64,000 bases of DNA from Hymenobacter sp. J193 (GCF_024700075.1 NZ_JAJONE010000001.1:2198001-2262000), one strand, 5' to 3'. Counted from the first letter of the stretch, positions 32,242-41,428 are shown. Numbers and translations: made by a program. Notes: generated from the sequence alone by a model not told the origin.

Positions 32242-32769
32242 CTACTGCCGTACCGGGCCAGCCGTGCCGTCGGGCAGGATGTTGGTTTTGATGGCAATTT
32301 TGTTGACGCTGGGCTGGGTATTAGCCTGGATGGAAATTTCCTTGTGCTGCACGCCCGACTTGCCCTGGCTGTTGAATTGCACCTCGATGGTGCCTTTCCC
32401 GCCAGGCTGAATGGGGTCTTTGGTCCAGTTGGGCGTGGTGCAGCCGCAGCTGGCTTGCGCGTTGCTGATCAGCAGCGGCGACTTGCCGGTGTTGGTGAAC
32501 GAGAAAGTATGGTTTACCACTGCGCCAGGCTTGATGTCGCCAAAGTCGAACTCCGTTTCGGTGAAGGTCATGACCGGCGCATTGGGGTTCGGCGTCTCCG
32601 ATTCCTCCGTTGCGTTGGGGTTGTCCACGGTGGGGTTAGCCACATCGGCGGCAGCAGTAGCGGCGGCGTTCATGCCTTCCGTGCCATCGGCAGAAGCTTT
32701 GTCGCGGTTGCAGGCGCCCACAAACAGGCCAGCCGACAGCAACAGCGCAGAAAACAGCGTACGTTTCAT
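32242..32769 (-). CDS. DUF1573 domain lipoprotein
   Basis: This protein is 175 residues from ATG 32769. A lipoprotein signal (LFSALLLSAGLFVGAC, lipobox Cys at about 19) is followed by an Asn/Ala/Glu-rich linker (to about residue 70). A DUF1573 immunoglobulin-like domain follows (FTETEFDFGDIKPGAVVNHTFSF, split here around the motif FGDIKPG). The motif SCGCTTPNW is typical of the family. The function is unknown; the domain is very common in Bacteroidota next to nusB and yajC. Confidence 0.88.
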   Translation of the reverse strand: MKRTLFSALLLSAGLFVGACNRDKASADGTEGMNAAATAAADVANPTVDNPNATEESETPNPNAPVMTFTETEFDFGDIKPGAVVNHTFSFTNTGKSPLLISNAQASCGCTTPNWTKDPIQPGGKGTIEVQFNSQGKSGVQHKEISIQANTQPSVNKIAIKTNILPDGTAGPVRQ

Positions 32770-32865
32770 AAAACAAGCAAAGTGAAAGTGAGCCGGGTAT
32801 GCGCGGCCCAACAGGTTTGAAATCAAATGTACGGCTTGCGGGCCGAAAACGAGTTACCTAGGGTC

Positions 32866-33003
32866 AGTTGTCAGACGCTCGTAAACAGGTAGCTGACCAA
32901 ATACCCAGAAACGAGTTGTCAGTTGCTTGTTATCGGCAGGCAGGCTGCCTAACAGGCACGCTGACTACCGACAACAAACAACTGACAACAGCAAACTACT
33001 ACG
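32866..33003. repeat. Word-repeat palindrome, GTTGTCAG family
   Basis: The words TCAGTTGTCAG and GAGTTGTCAGTTG on the left are mirrored by CGACAAC, AACAACTGACAAC on the right, between the IDH and DUF1573 genes. The centre also contains the short palindrome GCAGGCAGGCTGCC. Confidence 0.65.
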
Positions 33004-33010
33004 CTACCGC

Positions 33011-34015
33011 TTACTTACCGAGGTTGTCGATAATGGCCTGGGCAAACTCGCTGGTGGAGGCTTTGCCACCCAGGTCGCCAGTGCATTTTTCTTTGTCTTT
33101 CAGCGTGATTTCCAGGGCTTTTTCCAGCTTGTCGGCGTGCTCATGCTCACCAATGTGGTGCAGCATCATCAGAGCCGAGCGCAACAGAGCGGTGGGGTTG
33201 GCTTTGCCCTGGCCGGCAATGTCGGGGGCCGAGCCGTGGACGGCTTCAAAAATGGCCATGTCGTCGCCGATGTTGGCACCAGCTACCACGCCCAGACCGC
33301 CTACCAGCCCGGCGCACAGGTCGGAGAGAATGTCGCCAAACAGGTTGGTCGTCACCACCACGTCAAACTGCTCGGGCTTGTTTACCAGCTGCATGCACAT
33401 GTTGTCGATGATCTTATCCTCGAAGATGATGTGCGGAAACTCGTTGGCGGCTTCTTTGCCGGCGTTGAGCATCAGCGTGCCAGCCATTTTCAGGATGTTG
33501 GCTTTGTGGGCCAGCGTCACCTTCTTGCGACCGTGCTTGGCAGCGTAGGCAAAGGCCGCGCGGCAGATTTTGCGGGAGCCTTCCTTGGTGATGCGGTTAA
33601 ACGAGTCGGCGATACCCAGCCGCTCGTCGTACACTTCCAGGCCGGAATACAGGCCCTCGGTGTTTTCGCGGAACAGCACCAGGTCGATGCCCTCGTAGCG
33701 CGTCACGATGCCATCCGTGGTTTTGGAGGGACGCACGTTCTGGTACAGGTCGTACTTCTGGCGCAGCGTCACGTTGATGCTGCGAAAACCCTTACCTACC
33801 GGCGTAGTGATGGGGCCTTTCAGGGCCACGCGGTTTTTCTCCAGCGAAGTCAGCAATGCCTGCGGAATCAGCTCGCCCGACTGGTCGAAGGTCGTCTGGC
33901 CAGCGTTCTGCTCTTCCCACTGCACGGGTACCTGCGCCGCCGCAAAAATGTCCGTTACCGCTTTGGTGATTTCCGGCCCAATGCCGTCGCCAGGAATAAG
34001 GGTGATGATATGCAT
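33011..34015 (-). CDS. NAD-dependent isocitrate/isopropylmalate family dehydrogenase
   Basis: This 334-residue beta-decarboxylating dehydrogenase carries the N-terminal [12 protein letters not shown], the substrate loop [12 protein letters not shown] and the catalytic segment HKANILKM (Lys). The metal-binding stretch is DNMCMQLV through [19 protein letters not shown], and the nucleotide end is [20 protein letters not shown]. The ENTEGLYSG loop suggests isocitrate as substrate over isopropylmalate, and NAD is the likely cofactor. No leu genes are nearby, which fits a TCA-cycle role. Confidence 0.88.
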   Translation of the reverse strand: MHIITLIPGDGIGPEITKAVTDIFAAAQVPVQWEEQNAGQTTFDQSGELIPQALLTSLEKNRVALKGPITTPVGKGFRSINVTLRQKYDLYQNVRPSKTTDGIVTRYEGIDLVLFRENTEGLYSGLEVYDERLGIADSFNRITKEGSRKICRAAFAYAAKHGRKKVTLAHKANILKMAGTLMLNAGKEAANEFPHIIFEDKIIDNMCMQLVNKPEQFDVVVTTNLFGDILSDLCAGLVGGLGVVAGANIGDDMAIFEAVHGSAPDIAGQGKANPTALLRSALMMLHHIGEHEHADKLEKALEITLKDKEKCTGDLGGKASTSEFAQAIIDNLGK

Positions 34016-34021
34016 CTTGGT

Positions 34022-34135
34022 ATGAAAATGTGCGAAATGTGCGAAATGTGAAAAATGTGGAGAATGTGCTACCAGAAGGATATTTCACCCTCTGGCACAT
34101 TCCAGCACATTTTTCACATTCCACACATTTCCAGG
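34022..34135. repeat. Word-repeat palindrome, AATGTGC family
   Basis: GCGAAATGTGCGAAATGTG and AGAATGTGCTA words on the left arm are mirrored by GGCACATTCCAGCACATTTTT and CACACATTTCC words. It lies between the YtxH and IDH genes and is related to 32073-32236 and 39075-39160. Confidence 0.75.
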
Positions 34136-34450
34136 TTACAGTGTGGAGCGCCGGGAGTTGATTTGGTTGATGAGCTGATCAACGTCGCCGAGCAGCTGCT
34201 CGGCCTTGTCCTTGGCATCCCGAATCACGCGCTGGCCTTCCGATTTGGCCGAGGAAGGCGCTACATCGGTGCGGCTGGTCACGAGGCTTTCGGTAAGGTC
34301 GGCCAGGGTTTCGCGGTATTTTTCCAGCTGATAGCTCAGCCAGCTGCGCGTTTCGCGGCCTTTTTCGGGGGCGTACAAGATGCCGAGCACGGCCCCGGTG
34401 AGGGCGCCGCCAGCGAAGCAGAGAAGACCGGTAGTGGTTTTGCTACCCAT
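34136..34450 (-). CDS. YtxH domain protein
   Basis: This 104-residue protein has an N-terminal hydrophobic glycine-rich helix (GLLCFAGGALTGAVLGILYAPEKG, split around ALTGAVLGILYAPEKGRETR). An amphipathic helical tail follows. The YAPEKG motif after the helix is diagnostic of the YtxH family, small membrane-associated stress proteins of uncertain function. The stop is only one base from the palindromic repeat. Confidence 0.85.
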   Translation of the reverse strand: MGSKTTTGLLCFAGGALTGAVLGILYAPEKGRETRSWLSYQLEKYRETLADLTESLVTSRTDVAPSSAKSEGQRVIRDAKDKAEQLLGDVDQLINQINSRRSTL

Positions 34451-34580
34451 AGTTGCGGAAGATGAGTACAGAGGTGGGAAAGAGAACAGGTGGTACTACG
34501 CAAAACTCGGCGTTTGGGTACCTGCCGGATGAAGTATCGGGGGTGAATATAGAAAACGAACCATACTCTCCCCTATTCCG

Positions 34581-35765
34581 CTATTGGTTGTCCAGCAGCC
34601 CGCGGCCCGATTTACGGATGGCGCCACTGGCCGTCAGATCCTGCGCCAGCTTATCCAGGATACCGTTCACGAACTGCTTGCTCTTGGGTGTGCTGTAGAG
34701 CTTGCTGATTTCGATGTACTCGTTGATGGTCACCTTCACCGGAATAGCCCGGAACAAATGCATTTCGCACAGGGCCATCTTCAGGATAATCTTGTCGATG
34801 AGGGCCACGCGCTCCACGTCCCAGTTCTGCACCGATTCGGCAATGAGCTTTTCGTACTTAGCGTCGTCGTCCAGCGTCTGCTTATAGAGGCTTTCGGCGA
34901 ACTCCTTGTCGTCCTGCCAATTAGCCGAAAGCGACATAAGCTCCAGCTCGTCGGTGGCGGCTTCGTCCAGCATCTTCACCGTTTTCAGCACCAGGCTTTT
35001 CACGATGGGCCGGTTTTCCTCCCAGTTCAGGTCGTCTTCTTCCAGGAAGGTGGGCATGGCAGTGCCTTTGAACACGTATTCCTTGAAGAGGTACTTCAGC
35101 ATTTCCTGGTCGGCGGCGTAGTCACCGGCCGGGGAAGCCAGGTAGCTGTGCACCTCGGCATCGGCCCGAATTTCGTTGCGCCAGGCTTCACGCAGGGCTT
35201 CCATTTCTTCCTGCCCGCTCCAGTCCATGCGGCGGCGGATGGTGAGGTCCTGCAGCTGCTTGTTGTCGGCCAGCTTCTGAAAAACGGGGTTTTCTTCCAG
35301 GCGCGTGGTATCCAAGCGGGCTTCCTTAGGCGCCGTATAGCGCCGCGACTCCCGGCTTTTCTCTTCTTCAAACACCTGGAGCAGCGCCGAGGGCACGTTC
35401 AGCAGGTGAATGTACTGGTCGTGGATGCTCTCGGCCGCGTGCACCAGCTGGCCGCCGTAGAAGGTGGCGTCCTTGGCTTTGCTTTTCTGGTAAAACTTGA
35501 TGGCCTCGCTCACCGCCTCGTTCACCTCCTTGTCGTCGGTGGCTTCGGGCTCCTCGCCTGTTTTGTACCACTCCCGGAACTGCACCTCGGCCAGCTTGCG
35601 CTGGCCCTGCAGCACGCGGCGGTCCTGGGGCTCGGGCGAAGTCAGATCAGGCGCGAAGTCATCCGCAAAGCGGTCAATGGCCAAAAGCATATCCGAGCCC
35701 TCGGCCTGATGATAGGCGTACAGGGCCTGCATGACCTTAATGCGGAGCGTGCGACGGTTGAGCAT
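34581..35765 (-). CDS. nusB: Transcription antitermination factor NusB, long Bacteroidota form
   Basis: This 394-residue protein is much longer than the usual 140-residue NusB. The N-terminus (LNRRTLRIKVMQALYAYHQAE) and the last roughly 120 residues (ALIDKIILKMALCEMHLF, then VTINEYIEISKLYSTPKSKQ) match the NusB RNA-binding fold. A central insertion of more than 200 helical, charged residues separates them. NusB binds boxA RNA with NusE to control rRNA transcription. It is the upstream member of the block running to coaE. Confidence 0.93.
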   Translation of the reverse strand: MLNRRTLRIKVMQALYAYHQAEGSDMLLAIDRFADDFAPDLTSPEPQDRRVLQGQRKLAEVQFREWYKTGEEPEATDDKEVNEAVSEAIKFYQKSKAKDATFYGGQLVHAAESIHDQYIHLLNVPSALLQVFEEEKSRESRRYTAPKEARLDTTRLEENPVFQKLADNKQLQDLTIRRRMDWSGQEEMEALREAWRNEIRADAEVHSYLASPAGDYAADQEMLKYLFKEYVFKGTAMPTFLEEDDLNWEENRPIVKSLVLKTVKMLDEAATDELELMSLSANWQDDKEFAESLYKQTLDDDAKYEKLIAESVQNWDVERVALIDKIILKMALCEMHLFRAIPVKVTINEYIEISKLYSTPKSKQFVNGILDKLAQDLTASGAIRKSGRGLLDNQ

Positions 35766-35766
35766 G

Positions 35767-35882
35767 GGTTGTTGGGGGTCTTAGGGTCTTGGGGACTTGG
35801 GGACTTGGTTGTCGTTCGGCTTCATTCAAACTCCTGAACAAAAAACCAAGACCCCAAGTCCCCAAGACCCTAAGTCCCTTTT
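35767..35882. repeat. Word-repeat palindrome, GGGACTT family
   Basis: The left arm GGGTCTTAGGGTCTTGGGG plus GACTTGGGGACTTGG is mirrored by CCAAGACCCCAAGTCCCC plus AAGACCCTAAGTCCC. It closely matches the words at 2107-2223, 33 kb away, and fills the whole gap between nusB and the LeuDH gene. Confidence 0.8.
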
Positions 35883-36974
35883 TTAATAGGTTGATTTGAC
35901 CTTACCGAGGGCGGCAATGCGCTCCTCGGCCTGCCGGATGGCAGCGTGTTGGGGGTGCGACTGTTCCTGCTCGGCTTTCTGGAAAACCTGCAGGGTGTAG
36001 TCGTATATTTTTTCGGTTTGGGTGAGGGCCGACTGGCGGCTGCCGCCAATCACCTCAGAGTACACGTTGATCAGGCCGCCAGCGTTGATCAAGAAGTCGG
36101 GGGCGTACAGGATGCCGCGCTCTACCAGGCCGGGGCCATGTACTTCCTCGTCCTTCAGCTGATTGTTGGCGCAGCCGGCCACGATGCGGCACTTCAGCCG
36201 GTCAATCGTGTCGTCGTTGATGGTGGCGCCCAGGGCGCAGGGCGAGTAGATGTCAACTTCCTGGTCGTAGATTTCGTCGAGGCTCACGGCGCGGGCGCCG
36301 AAGCGGGCGGCGGCTTCCAGGGCGCGGTCTTCGTAGTAGTCGGTCAGCACCAGCTTGGCACCTTCTTTCTGCAGGTATTCGAGCAGGTAGGTGCCCACGT
36401 GGCCCACGCCCTGCACGGCAATGCGCTTGCCGGCCAGAGAGTCGGAGCCGTATAGTTTCTTGGCGGCGGCCTTCATGCCCATGTAGGTACCGTAGGCCGT
36501 CACCGGCGACGGGTCGCCGCTGCCGCCCATGCTTTCGGGCAGGCCGGCTACGTGCTTGGTTTCCATCCGGATGTACTCCATGTCCTTGGTGGTCATGTTC
36601 ACATCCTCGGCGGTGATGTACTTACCGTTCAGGTTTTTCACGAAGCGGCCAAACTTGCGCAGCAGGCCTTCGGTCTTCATCGTTTTGGCGTCGCCGATGA
36701 TGACGGCCTTGCCGCCGCCCAGGTTCAGGCCCGAAATGGCGGCCTTGTAGGTCATGCCGCGCGAGAGGCGCAGCACGTCGTTCAGGGCTTCGGCGTCAGA
36801 AGCATAGTGCCACATGCGCGTGCCGCCCAGGGCCGGGCCCAGCACCGTGTTGTGGATGCCAATGATGGCGCGCAGGCCCGTTTCCTGGTCGTGGCAGAAC
36901 ACGACTTGCTCATGCTGATGCTCGGCAATCTGGCCGAAGACCGACGTATCGGTCAGGGTTTGTACTTCTACCAT
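35883..36974 (-). CDS. Leucine/valine-type amino-acid dehydrogenase
   Basis: This protein is 363 residues from ATG 36974 (MVEVQTLTDTSVFG), the usual length of leucine dehydrogenase. The frame extends 88 codons upstream, but those look like leader. Motifs are GPALGGTRMWHY, LSRGMTYKAAISGLNLGGGK (catalytic Lys near AAISGLNLGGGKAV), and the NAD motif GVGHVGTYLLEYLQKEG. It oxidatively deaminates branched-chain amino acids with NAD. It probably feeds branched-chain acyl-CoA synthesis for iso-fatty acids, which Bacteroidota use heavily (inference). Confidence 0.9.
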   Translation of the reverse strand: MVEVQTLTDTSVFGQIAEHQHEQVVFCHDQETGLRAIIGIHNTVLGPALGGTRMWHYASDAEALNDVLRLSRGMTYKAAISGLNLGGGKAVIIGDAKTMKTEGLLRKFGRFVKNLNGKYITAEDVNMTTKDMEYIRMETKHVAGLPESMGGSGDPSPVTAYGTYMGMKAAAKKLYGSDSLAGKRIAVQGVGHVGTYLLEYLQKEGAKLVLTDYYEDRALEAAARFGARAVSLDEIYDQEVDIYSPCALGATINDDTIDRLKCRIVAGCANNQLKDEEVHGPGLVERGILYAPDFLINAGGLINVYSEVIGGSRQSALTQTEKIYDYTLQVFQKAEQEQSHPQHAAIRQAEERIAALGKVKSTY

Positions 36975-37283
36975 GGGGTGGGAAGAAATAAAAGGGTGGG
37001 TGGGAAATGTGGGGGTGGTGGGAGCGGTGGGTACTATCTTTGGGACGCCGCCCGCACAACGGGCGAGTGGCGGGGCCGGAACGTTGCACCATCCAAAGCA
37101 GTAGTACGGAAAACGGCGGGGTAACGAACGTCTTTCCCCGGCTTCGGTCCGCCCTTTTGGCGCTGGTTTGGGCCCTGTCCCAATTCGGGTGCAAAAGTAA
37201 CCCATTTTCCGGTCCCGGTCGTTGCCGGCCTTTATCAAACCGTTACGCCTCGCGGCGGTTTTCTGTCTTTACCTTACTCCGTC
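36975..37283. promoter_or_regulatory. Divergent promoter region with two facing TAnnTTTG elements
   Basis: This 309-base gap lies between the divergent LeuDH and MdlA-like genes. TATCTTTG at 37035-37042 on the plus strand could serve the exporter gene. TACTTTTG on the minus strand (37192-37199) could serve LeuDH. The two would transcribe toward and across each other for about 150 bases. No good -33 elements are visible, so this is tentative. Confidence 0.4.
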
Positions 37284-39074
37284 GTGCGCGCGCTAGCTTC
37301 TACCAACCAATACCTGTTTCGCTACAAGTGGCATTTCCTGGGTGGGGTGCTGTTCGTGGCGCTGAGTACGCTGCTGGCCATTTTCCCGGCCCAGATTGTG
37401 CGCTACGCCTTCGACCTCGTGGGCGAAGGCATCGACCTGTACCACTTGTACGCCGGCACGCCGGCCCAGCGCTTTGTGTACGAGCTGTTTGGGCGCCACG
37501 TGCTGCTCTACGGCCTGCTGATTGTGCTCATGGCGCTGCTGCGCGGCATCTTCCTGTTCTTCATGCGCCAGACGCTCATTGTGATGAGCCGCCTCGTTGA
37601 AAACGACCAGAAAAACGAAATCTACCAGCACTACCAGAGCCTGCCGCTGGCGTTCTACCGCCGCCACAGCACCGGCGACCTTATGTCGCGCATTTCCGAG
37701 GACGTGGGCCGGGTGCGCATGTACATCGGGCCGGCCATCATGTACTTTCTGCAGCTGGTGGTGCTGTTCGTGCTCATCGTGCCGCTCATGCTGATGGTGA
37801 ACGTGAAGCTGACGCTGTACACGCTGCTGCCGCTGCCAGTCCTGAGCGTGAGTATTTTCTACGTCAACAACCTGATTGAAAAGAAGTCCGACGAAATCCA
37901 ACGCTCTTTGGCCAGCATGACGACGTTCGTGCAGGAGGCCTTTTCGGGTATTCGGGTGCTGAAGTCGTTTGTGCGGGAGGAGGACTCGCACCGGCAGTTC
38001 GCGGTGGCCTCCGAGGATTACAAGCAGAAGTCCCTGAGTCTAAACTTTGTGAACTCCCTGTTTTTCCCGCTGATCTTGTTTCTGGTGGGCCTCAGCACCA
38101 TCATCACCGTGTGGGTAGGCGGCCAGGAAGTTATCCGGGGCACCATCACCACGGGCAGCATTGCCGAATTCCTGATTTACGTGAACCTGCTCACCTGGCC
38201 CGTCACGGCGCTGGGCTGGACCTCGTCGCTGGTGCAGCGGGCGGAGGCTTCCCAGGCCCGCATCAACGAGTTTCTGCACCAGCACACGGACATCGTGTCG
38301 CGCCAGAACCTGGCCCGGGAAATTCAGGGTGACATTGTGTTCGACCACGTTTCCTTCACCTATCCCGACACCGGTATTCAGGCGTTGAAAGATGTGTCGT
38401 TCCGCATCCGGCCGGGCCAGACGCTGGCCGTCATCGGCAACACCGGCTCGGGCAAAAGCACCATTGCCGTGCTGCTCTGCCGCCTGTTCGACGTGACGGA
38501 GGGCAGCATCCGGATTGACGAAGCCGACGTACGCGACTTTGCCCTGACTTCGTTGCGGGAGCAGATCGGCTACGTGCCCCAGGATGTGTTCCTGTTTTCC
38601 GACTCCATCCGCAACAACATCAACTTCGGCCTCGACCAGCCCGACGAAGCCCGGATGCTGCAGGCCGCCAAGGACGCCAACGTGCACGAAAACATCCTGC
38701 GCTTTCCCGAGGGCTACGATACCAAAGTGGGCGAGCGGGGCATCACGCTTTCCGGGGGCCAGAAGCAGCGCGTGAGCATTGCCCGAGCCCTGGTGAAGGA
38801 GCCCAAAATCCTGATTCTGGACGATTCGCTTTCGGCGGTGGACACGAACACCGAAAATGCCATTCTGGCCAGCCTGCAGCGCATCATGCACAACCGCACC
38901 AGCCTCATCATCTCCCACCGGGTTTCCTCCGTGAAGCTGGCCGACGAAATCCTGGTCCTCGACGATGGCCAGATTGTGCAGCACGGCACCCATGAGGTGC
39001 TCATGCAAGACGAGCAGGGCCTCTATCGTGCCCTCTACGAGCGGCAGCTGCAAAGCGAAGAAACGCCTCTATAA
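37284..39074 (+). CDS. ABC exporter half-transporter, MdlA-like (degenerate catalytic site)
   Basis: This 596-residue fusion of a six-helix membrane domain and an ATPase domain starts with GTG at 37284. Motifs are Walker A GNTGSGKST (about 388), signature LSGGQKQR and Walker B ILILDDSLSAVD, in which Asp replaces the usual catalytic Glu, with the switch His in ISHRVSS. LSGGQ plus LDD is the pattern of the MdlA side of heterodimeric exporters such as MdlAB. The MdlB-like partner is probably the protein at 42825-44597. The exported substrate is unknown. Confidence 0.9.
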   Translation: MRALASTNQYLFRYKWHFLGGVLFVALSTLLAIFPAQIVRYAFDLVGEGIDLYHLYAGTPAQRFVYELFGRHVLLYGLLIVLMALLRGIFLFFMRQTLIVMSRLVENDQKNEIYQHYQSLPLAFYRRHSTGDLMSRISEDVGRVRMYIGPAIMYFLQLVVLFVLIVPLMLMVNVKLTLYTLLPLPVLSVSIFYVNNLIEKKSDEIQRSLASMTTFVQEAFSGIRVLKSFVREEDSHRQFAVASEDYKQKSLSLNFVNSLFFPLILFLVGLSTIITVWVGGQEVIRGTITTGSIAEFLIYVNLLTWPVTALGWTSSLVQRAEASQARINEFLHQHTDIVSRQNLAREIQGDIVFDHVSFTYPDTGIQALKDVSFRIRPGQTLAVIGNTGSGKSTIAVLLCRLFDVTEGSIRIDEADVRDFALTSLREQIGYVPQDVFLFSDSIRNNINFGLDQPDEARMLQAAKDANVHENILRFPEGYDTKVGERGITLSGGQKQRVSIARALVKEPKILILDDSLSAVDTNTENAILASLQRIMHNRTSLIISHRVSSVKLADEILVLDDGQIVQHGTHEVLMQDEQGLYRALYERQLQSEETPL

Positions 39075-39160
39075 TGTGCGAATGTGGTTGAATGTGGGGA
39101 ATGTGCTAATAAGGCGTATCATTAGCACATTCCCCACATTCAACCACATTCGCACATTAG
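39075..39160. repeat. Word-repeat palindrome, AATGTGC family (near-perfect)
   Basis: The left arm TGTGCGAATGTGGTTGAATG plus TGGGGAATGTGCTAAT is matched almost perfectly by ATTAGCACATTCCCCACATT plus CAACCACATTCGCACATT. The two convergent genes end at its two edges, so it may act as a bidirectional terminator. Confidence 0.85.
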
Positions 39161-40302
39161 CAACCGCACATCAGCAAAGCAGCGCGGTGGCCGCTGCCAG
39201 CTCCCATGGCCAAGCCCATTCCGTTGCAGCGCGCGGCCACGAAAACGTGGGGCTCGACTTCCTTGATAATCGGCTCCAGCTCCTCACCAAATGCCATGAC
39301 GCCGCTCCAACGATAGTCGATGCGGGGGTGCTGGCCGGGCAGGATAACGCGGTGGAGCAGCTGCTCCAGCCGCTCCTGCACAAGGGAGGTCAGGCCGGGT
39401 GCGGTGGTGACTTCGGCGGCAAAATCGAGGTTGCGGCCACCACCCAGCAGTACGCGGTTGCCCACCGTCCGGAAATAATAGTAGCCTTCATCGTAGTGAA
39501 AGGTGCCGCGCAGTTGCAGGTTGTTGATGGGCTCGGTTACCAGGACCTGCCCGCGGCCGGGCGCTACATCAAGACTTGGGAAGAACTGCCGGGTGAAGGC
39601 GTTGGTAGCCAGCAGCACCTGCCCGGCGCGAATGGGTCCGGCGTTGGTTTGCACCCGCACTTCAGTTGCCTCACCGCTCACGGCTTCAACCGCGCAACCG
39701 TGCAGCACTGTCACGCCTTCCTGCCAGGCCCGGCGCAACAAAGCTTCCATCATCCGGCCGGTATCCAGGCTGCCTTCGGCGGTGTTTTGCAGCATGGTTT
39801 CTACCCCGTTCAGGCCCATAGTCCCAACAAGGCTGGTGGCGTCCCGGAAAATCTGCCTGGTACCAATGATGGGCGCCAGTAGCTGGTTGTAGTAGCCTAC
39901 GTGGCTGAGGCTGCGTTCGGCTAGGTCTTTGTCCTCGGGCCGAAACAGCTCAAATCCGCCCACGCCCTCATACCCGATAACCTCGTCGCCGAGCAGGCTG
40001 CGCAGCCGCGCCAAGCCTTCCCAGCGGGCCTGCACTACCTGCAGCAGCGCGGCCGTGCCATTTTTCTGCTCCTGAGCCAGCAGTTCCGAGATGCTGCCGA
40101 AACAGGCAAACCCGGCATTTTTGGTGCTGGCGCCGTTGGGCAGCAGGTCGCGCTCCAGCACGCACACCCGGGCCGTGGGCCGCAACTGCCGGGTGTAGAT
40201 GGCCGCCGACAACCCCACAATACCACCGCCCACAATCACCACGTCGTAGTGCCCCAGAAACGTCTGCCGCTCCCAGAAGGAAAAGTTTTGGCCTGCTATC
40301 AT
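39157..40302 (-). CDS. FAD-dependent oxidoreductase (DAO family)
   Basis: This 381-residue flavoprotein has the N-terminal dinucleotide motif DVVIVGGGIVGLSAAIYTR followed by VCVLERDLLPNGASTKNAGF. The C-terminal FAD contact is at about 335-370 (YRWSGVMAFGEELEPII). The DAO fold covers glycine and D-amino-acid oxidases and related enzymes; the substrate is not readable. Its stop lies inside the palindromic repeat shared with the MdlA-like gene. Confidence 0.85.
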   Translation of the reverse strand: MIAGQNFSFWERQTFLGHYDVVIVGGGIVGLSAAIYTRQLRPTARVCVLERDLLPNGASTKNAGFACFGSISELLAQEQKNGTAALLQVVQARWEGLARLRSLLGDEVIGYEGVGGFELFRPEDKDLAERSLSHVGYYNQLLAPIIGTRQIFRDATSLVGTMGLNGVETMLQNTAEGSLDTGRMMEALLRRAWQEGVTVLHGCAVEAVSGEATEVRVQTNAGPIRAGQVLLATNAFTRQFFPSLDVAPGRGQVLVTEPINNLQLRGTFHYDEGYYYFRTVGNRVLLGGGRNLDFAAEVTTAPGLTSLVQERLEQLLHRVILPGQHPRIDYRWSGVMAFGEELEPIIKEVEPHVFVAARCNGMGLAMGAGSGHRAALLMCGC

Positions 40303-40326
40303 AGCCCCGAAGATATCAGCATAAAA

Positions 40327-40356
40327 AAAGCCCGCGAACCGGAATTCGCGGGCTTT
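40327..40356. terminator. Hairpin between the oxidoreductase and the secreted-protein gene
   Basis: Twelve-base arms (40327-40338 and 40345-40356) carry A-rich and T-rich flanks. It follows the stop of the secreted Ala/Pro-rich protein on the minus strand. Confidence 0.75.
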
Positions 40357-40381
40357 AAAGTTTTCGAGAGCTTGCCGTTGG

Positions 40382-40915
40382 CTATTTGCCCAGCATCACG
40401 CGCTTCATGCCCGTACGCTCTCCGGAGGTGCATTTGATGATGTAGTAGCCCGCGGGCAGGTTGCTCACGTCGATGGTGGCTACGTCGTCGCCCGATACCA
40501 GGTCGCTCGTTACTACGGGGCGGCCGGCCTCATCATTCACTTCCACGCGGGTGGGGCCGTTAGCGTTGGTGCGCACCTGCATCCGCTTGGTAATAGGGTT
40601 ATTTTCAAGGCGTACCTTCAGCGTGGTGCTATTGGGCGCGGCCGGTGCCAGCTTATCACTGATCAGCGCGGGCGGCTCGGGGGCGGCTTCGGCCGGCGCA
40701 GCCTTGGCCCCGGCAGCAAGGGGCTTGGCGGCAACGGCCGGTTTCGGGGCCGCAGGCTTTACGGCAGGCTTGGCTCCGGCTACCGCCGGTTTGGCGGCAA
40801 CTTTAGCAGCGGGGGCCTTGGCGGCGGGTTTAGCGGCGGGCTTGGTTTGAGCCGTAGCCAGCTGGGCACTCGCAGAAACCAGCAATACAGCCAAAAGAGA
40901 GGAGAAAAGCTTCAT
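40382..40915 (-). CDS. Secreted Ala/Pro/Lys-rich protein with T9SS-like C-terminal domain
   Basis: This protein is 177 residues from ATG 40915. A signal peptide (LFSSLLAVLLVSASAQLATAQ) is followed by about 75 residues built almost entirely of Ala, Pro, Lys and Val (KPAAKAPAAKVAAKPAV). The C-terminal roughly 80-residue beta domain (LKVRLENNPITKRMQVRTN, VSNLPAGYYIIKCTSGERTG, KRVMLGK) resembles a compact T9SS sorting domain. The low-complexity part may be a flexible cell-wall or surface linker. The function is unknown. Confidence 0.7.
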   Translation of the reverse strand: MKLFSSLLAVLLVSASAQLATAQTKPAAKPAAKAPAAKVAAKPAVAGAKPAVKPAAPKPAVAAKPLAAGAKAAPAEAAPEPPALISDKLAPAAPNSTTLKVRLENNPITKRMQVRTNANGPTRVEVNDEAGRPVVTSDLVSGDDVATIDVSNLPAGYYIIKCTSGERTGMKRVMLGK

Positions 40916-41086
40916 AAGGAACTTGGGAAAAGCAAGCGGACAAGCCAACGGTAAAAATACGATTTTCTCTAGTTGCATTGCATAAACCACGCCAGGAAAG
41001 CTGTTTTTTTCACCAAGCCATCCACCTGATTTTCAGCCCAGAGTGTATATAGCCGGTAGCTTTGGTGAATTTTCTACCGCCAAACG

Positions 41087-41118
41087 TTGCGATTCTACTG
41101 AAAAGCCGCTTACATTTG
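41087..41118 (+). promoter_or_regulatory. tRNA-Pro promoter (TTG-N21-TACATTTG)
   Basis: TTG at 41087-41089 and the exact -7 element TACATTTG at 41111-41118 are 21 bases apart. The -7 element ends 13 bases before the tRNA. Confidence 0.65.
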
Positions 41119-41131
41119 CAACTCAATTCCT

Positions 41132-41205
41132 CGGGGTGTAGCGTAGCCTGGTATCGCGCCAGCATGGGGTGCTGGAGGTCGTAGGTTCGAATCCTGCCAC
41201 TCCGA
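41132..41205 (+). tRNA. tRNA-Pro (anticodon GGG)
   Basis: The acceptor stem CGGGGTG pairs with CACTCCG (one G-T). The anticodon stem CCAGC/GCTGG encloses loop ATGGGGT, giving anticodon GGG. The T-arm is GGTTCGAATCC. CCA is not fully encoded. Confidence 0.93.
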
Positions 41206-41224
41206 CCGAAGAATTACTGTCCGA

Positions 41225-41258
41225 AAAGCCTCTGGGAACCCCACCCGGAGGCTTTTTT
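41225..41258 (+). terminator. Terminator after tRNA-Pro(GGG)
   Basis: Twelve-base arms (41225-41236 and 41244-41255, one G-T) are followed by a T run. Confidence 0.75.
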
Positions 41259-41294
41259 CGGCAGAAGAAGAGAGTAACTGCCCGCTTTCCCTAG

Positions 41295-41368
41295 CGGGGT
41301 GTAGCGCAGCCCGGTAGCGCGCGTCGTTCGGGACGACGAGGCCGTAGGTTCGAATCCTGCCACCCCGA
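41295..41368 (+). tRNA. tRNA-Pro (anticodon CGG)
   Basis: The acceptor stem CGGGGTG pairs perfectly with CACCCCG. The anticodon stem CGTCG/CGACG encloses loop TTCGGGA, giving anticodon CGG. It is similar to the tRNA-Pro 90 bases upstream but differs in the anticodon arm and D-arm. Confidence 0.93.
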
Positions 41369-41387
41369 CACTGCTACTCTCTTGCCC

Positions 41388-41428
41388 AAACCGCCCGCTG
41401 AACCAGGTTCAGCGGGCGGTTTGCGTTT
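41388..41428 (+). terminator. Terminator after tRNA-Pro(CGG)
   Basis: A long GC-rich inverted repeat (41388-41404 and 41406-41422) is followed by GCGTTTTC. Confidence 0.75.
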
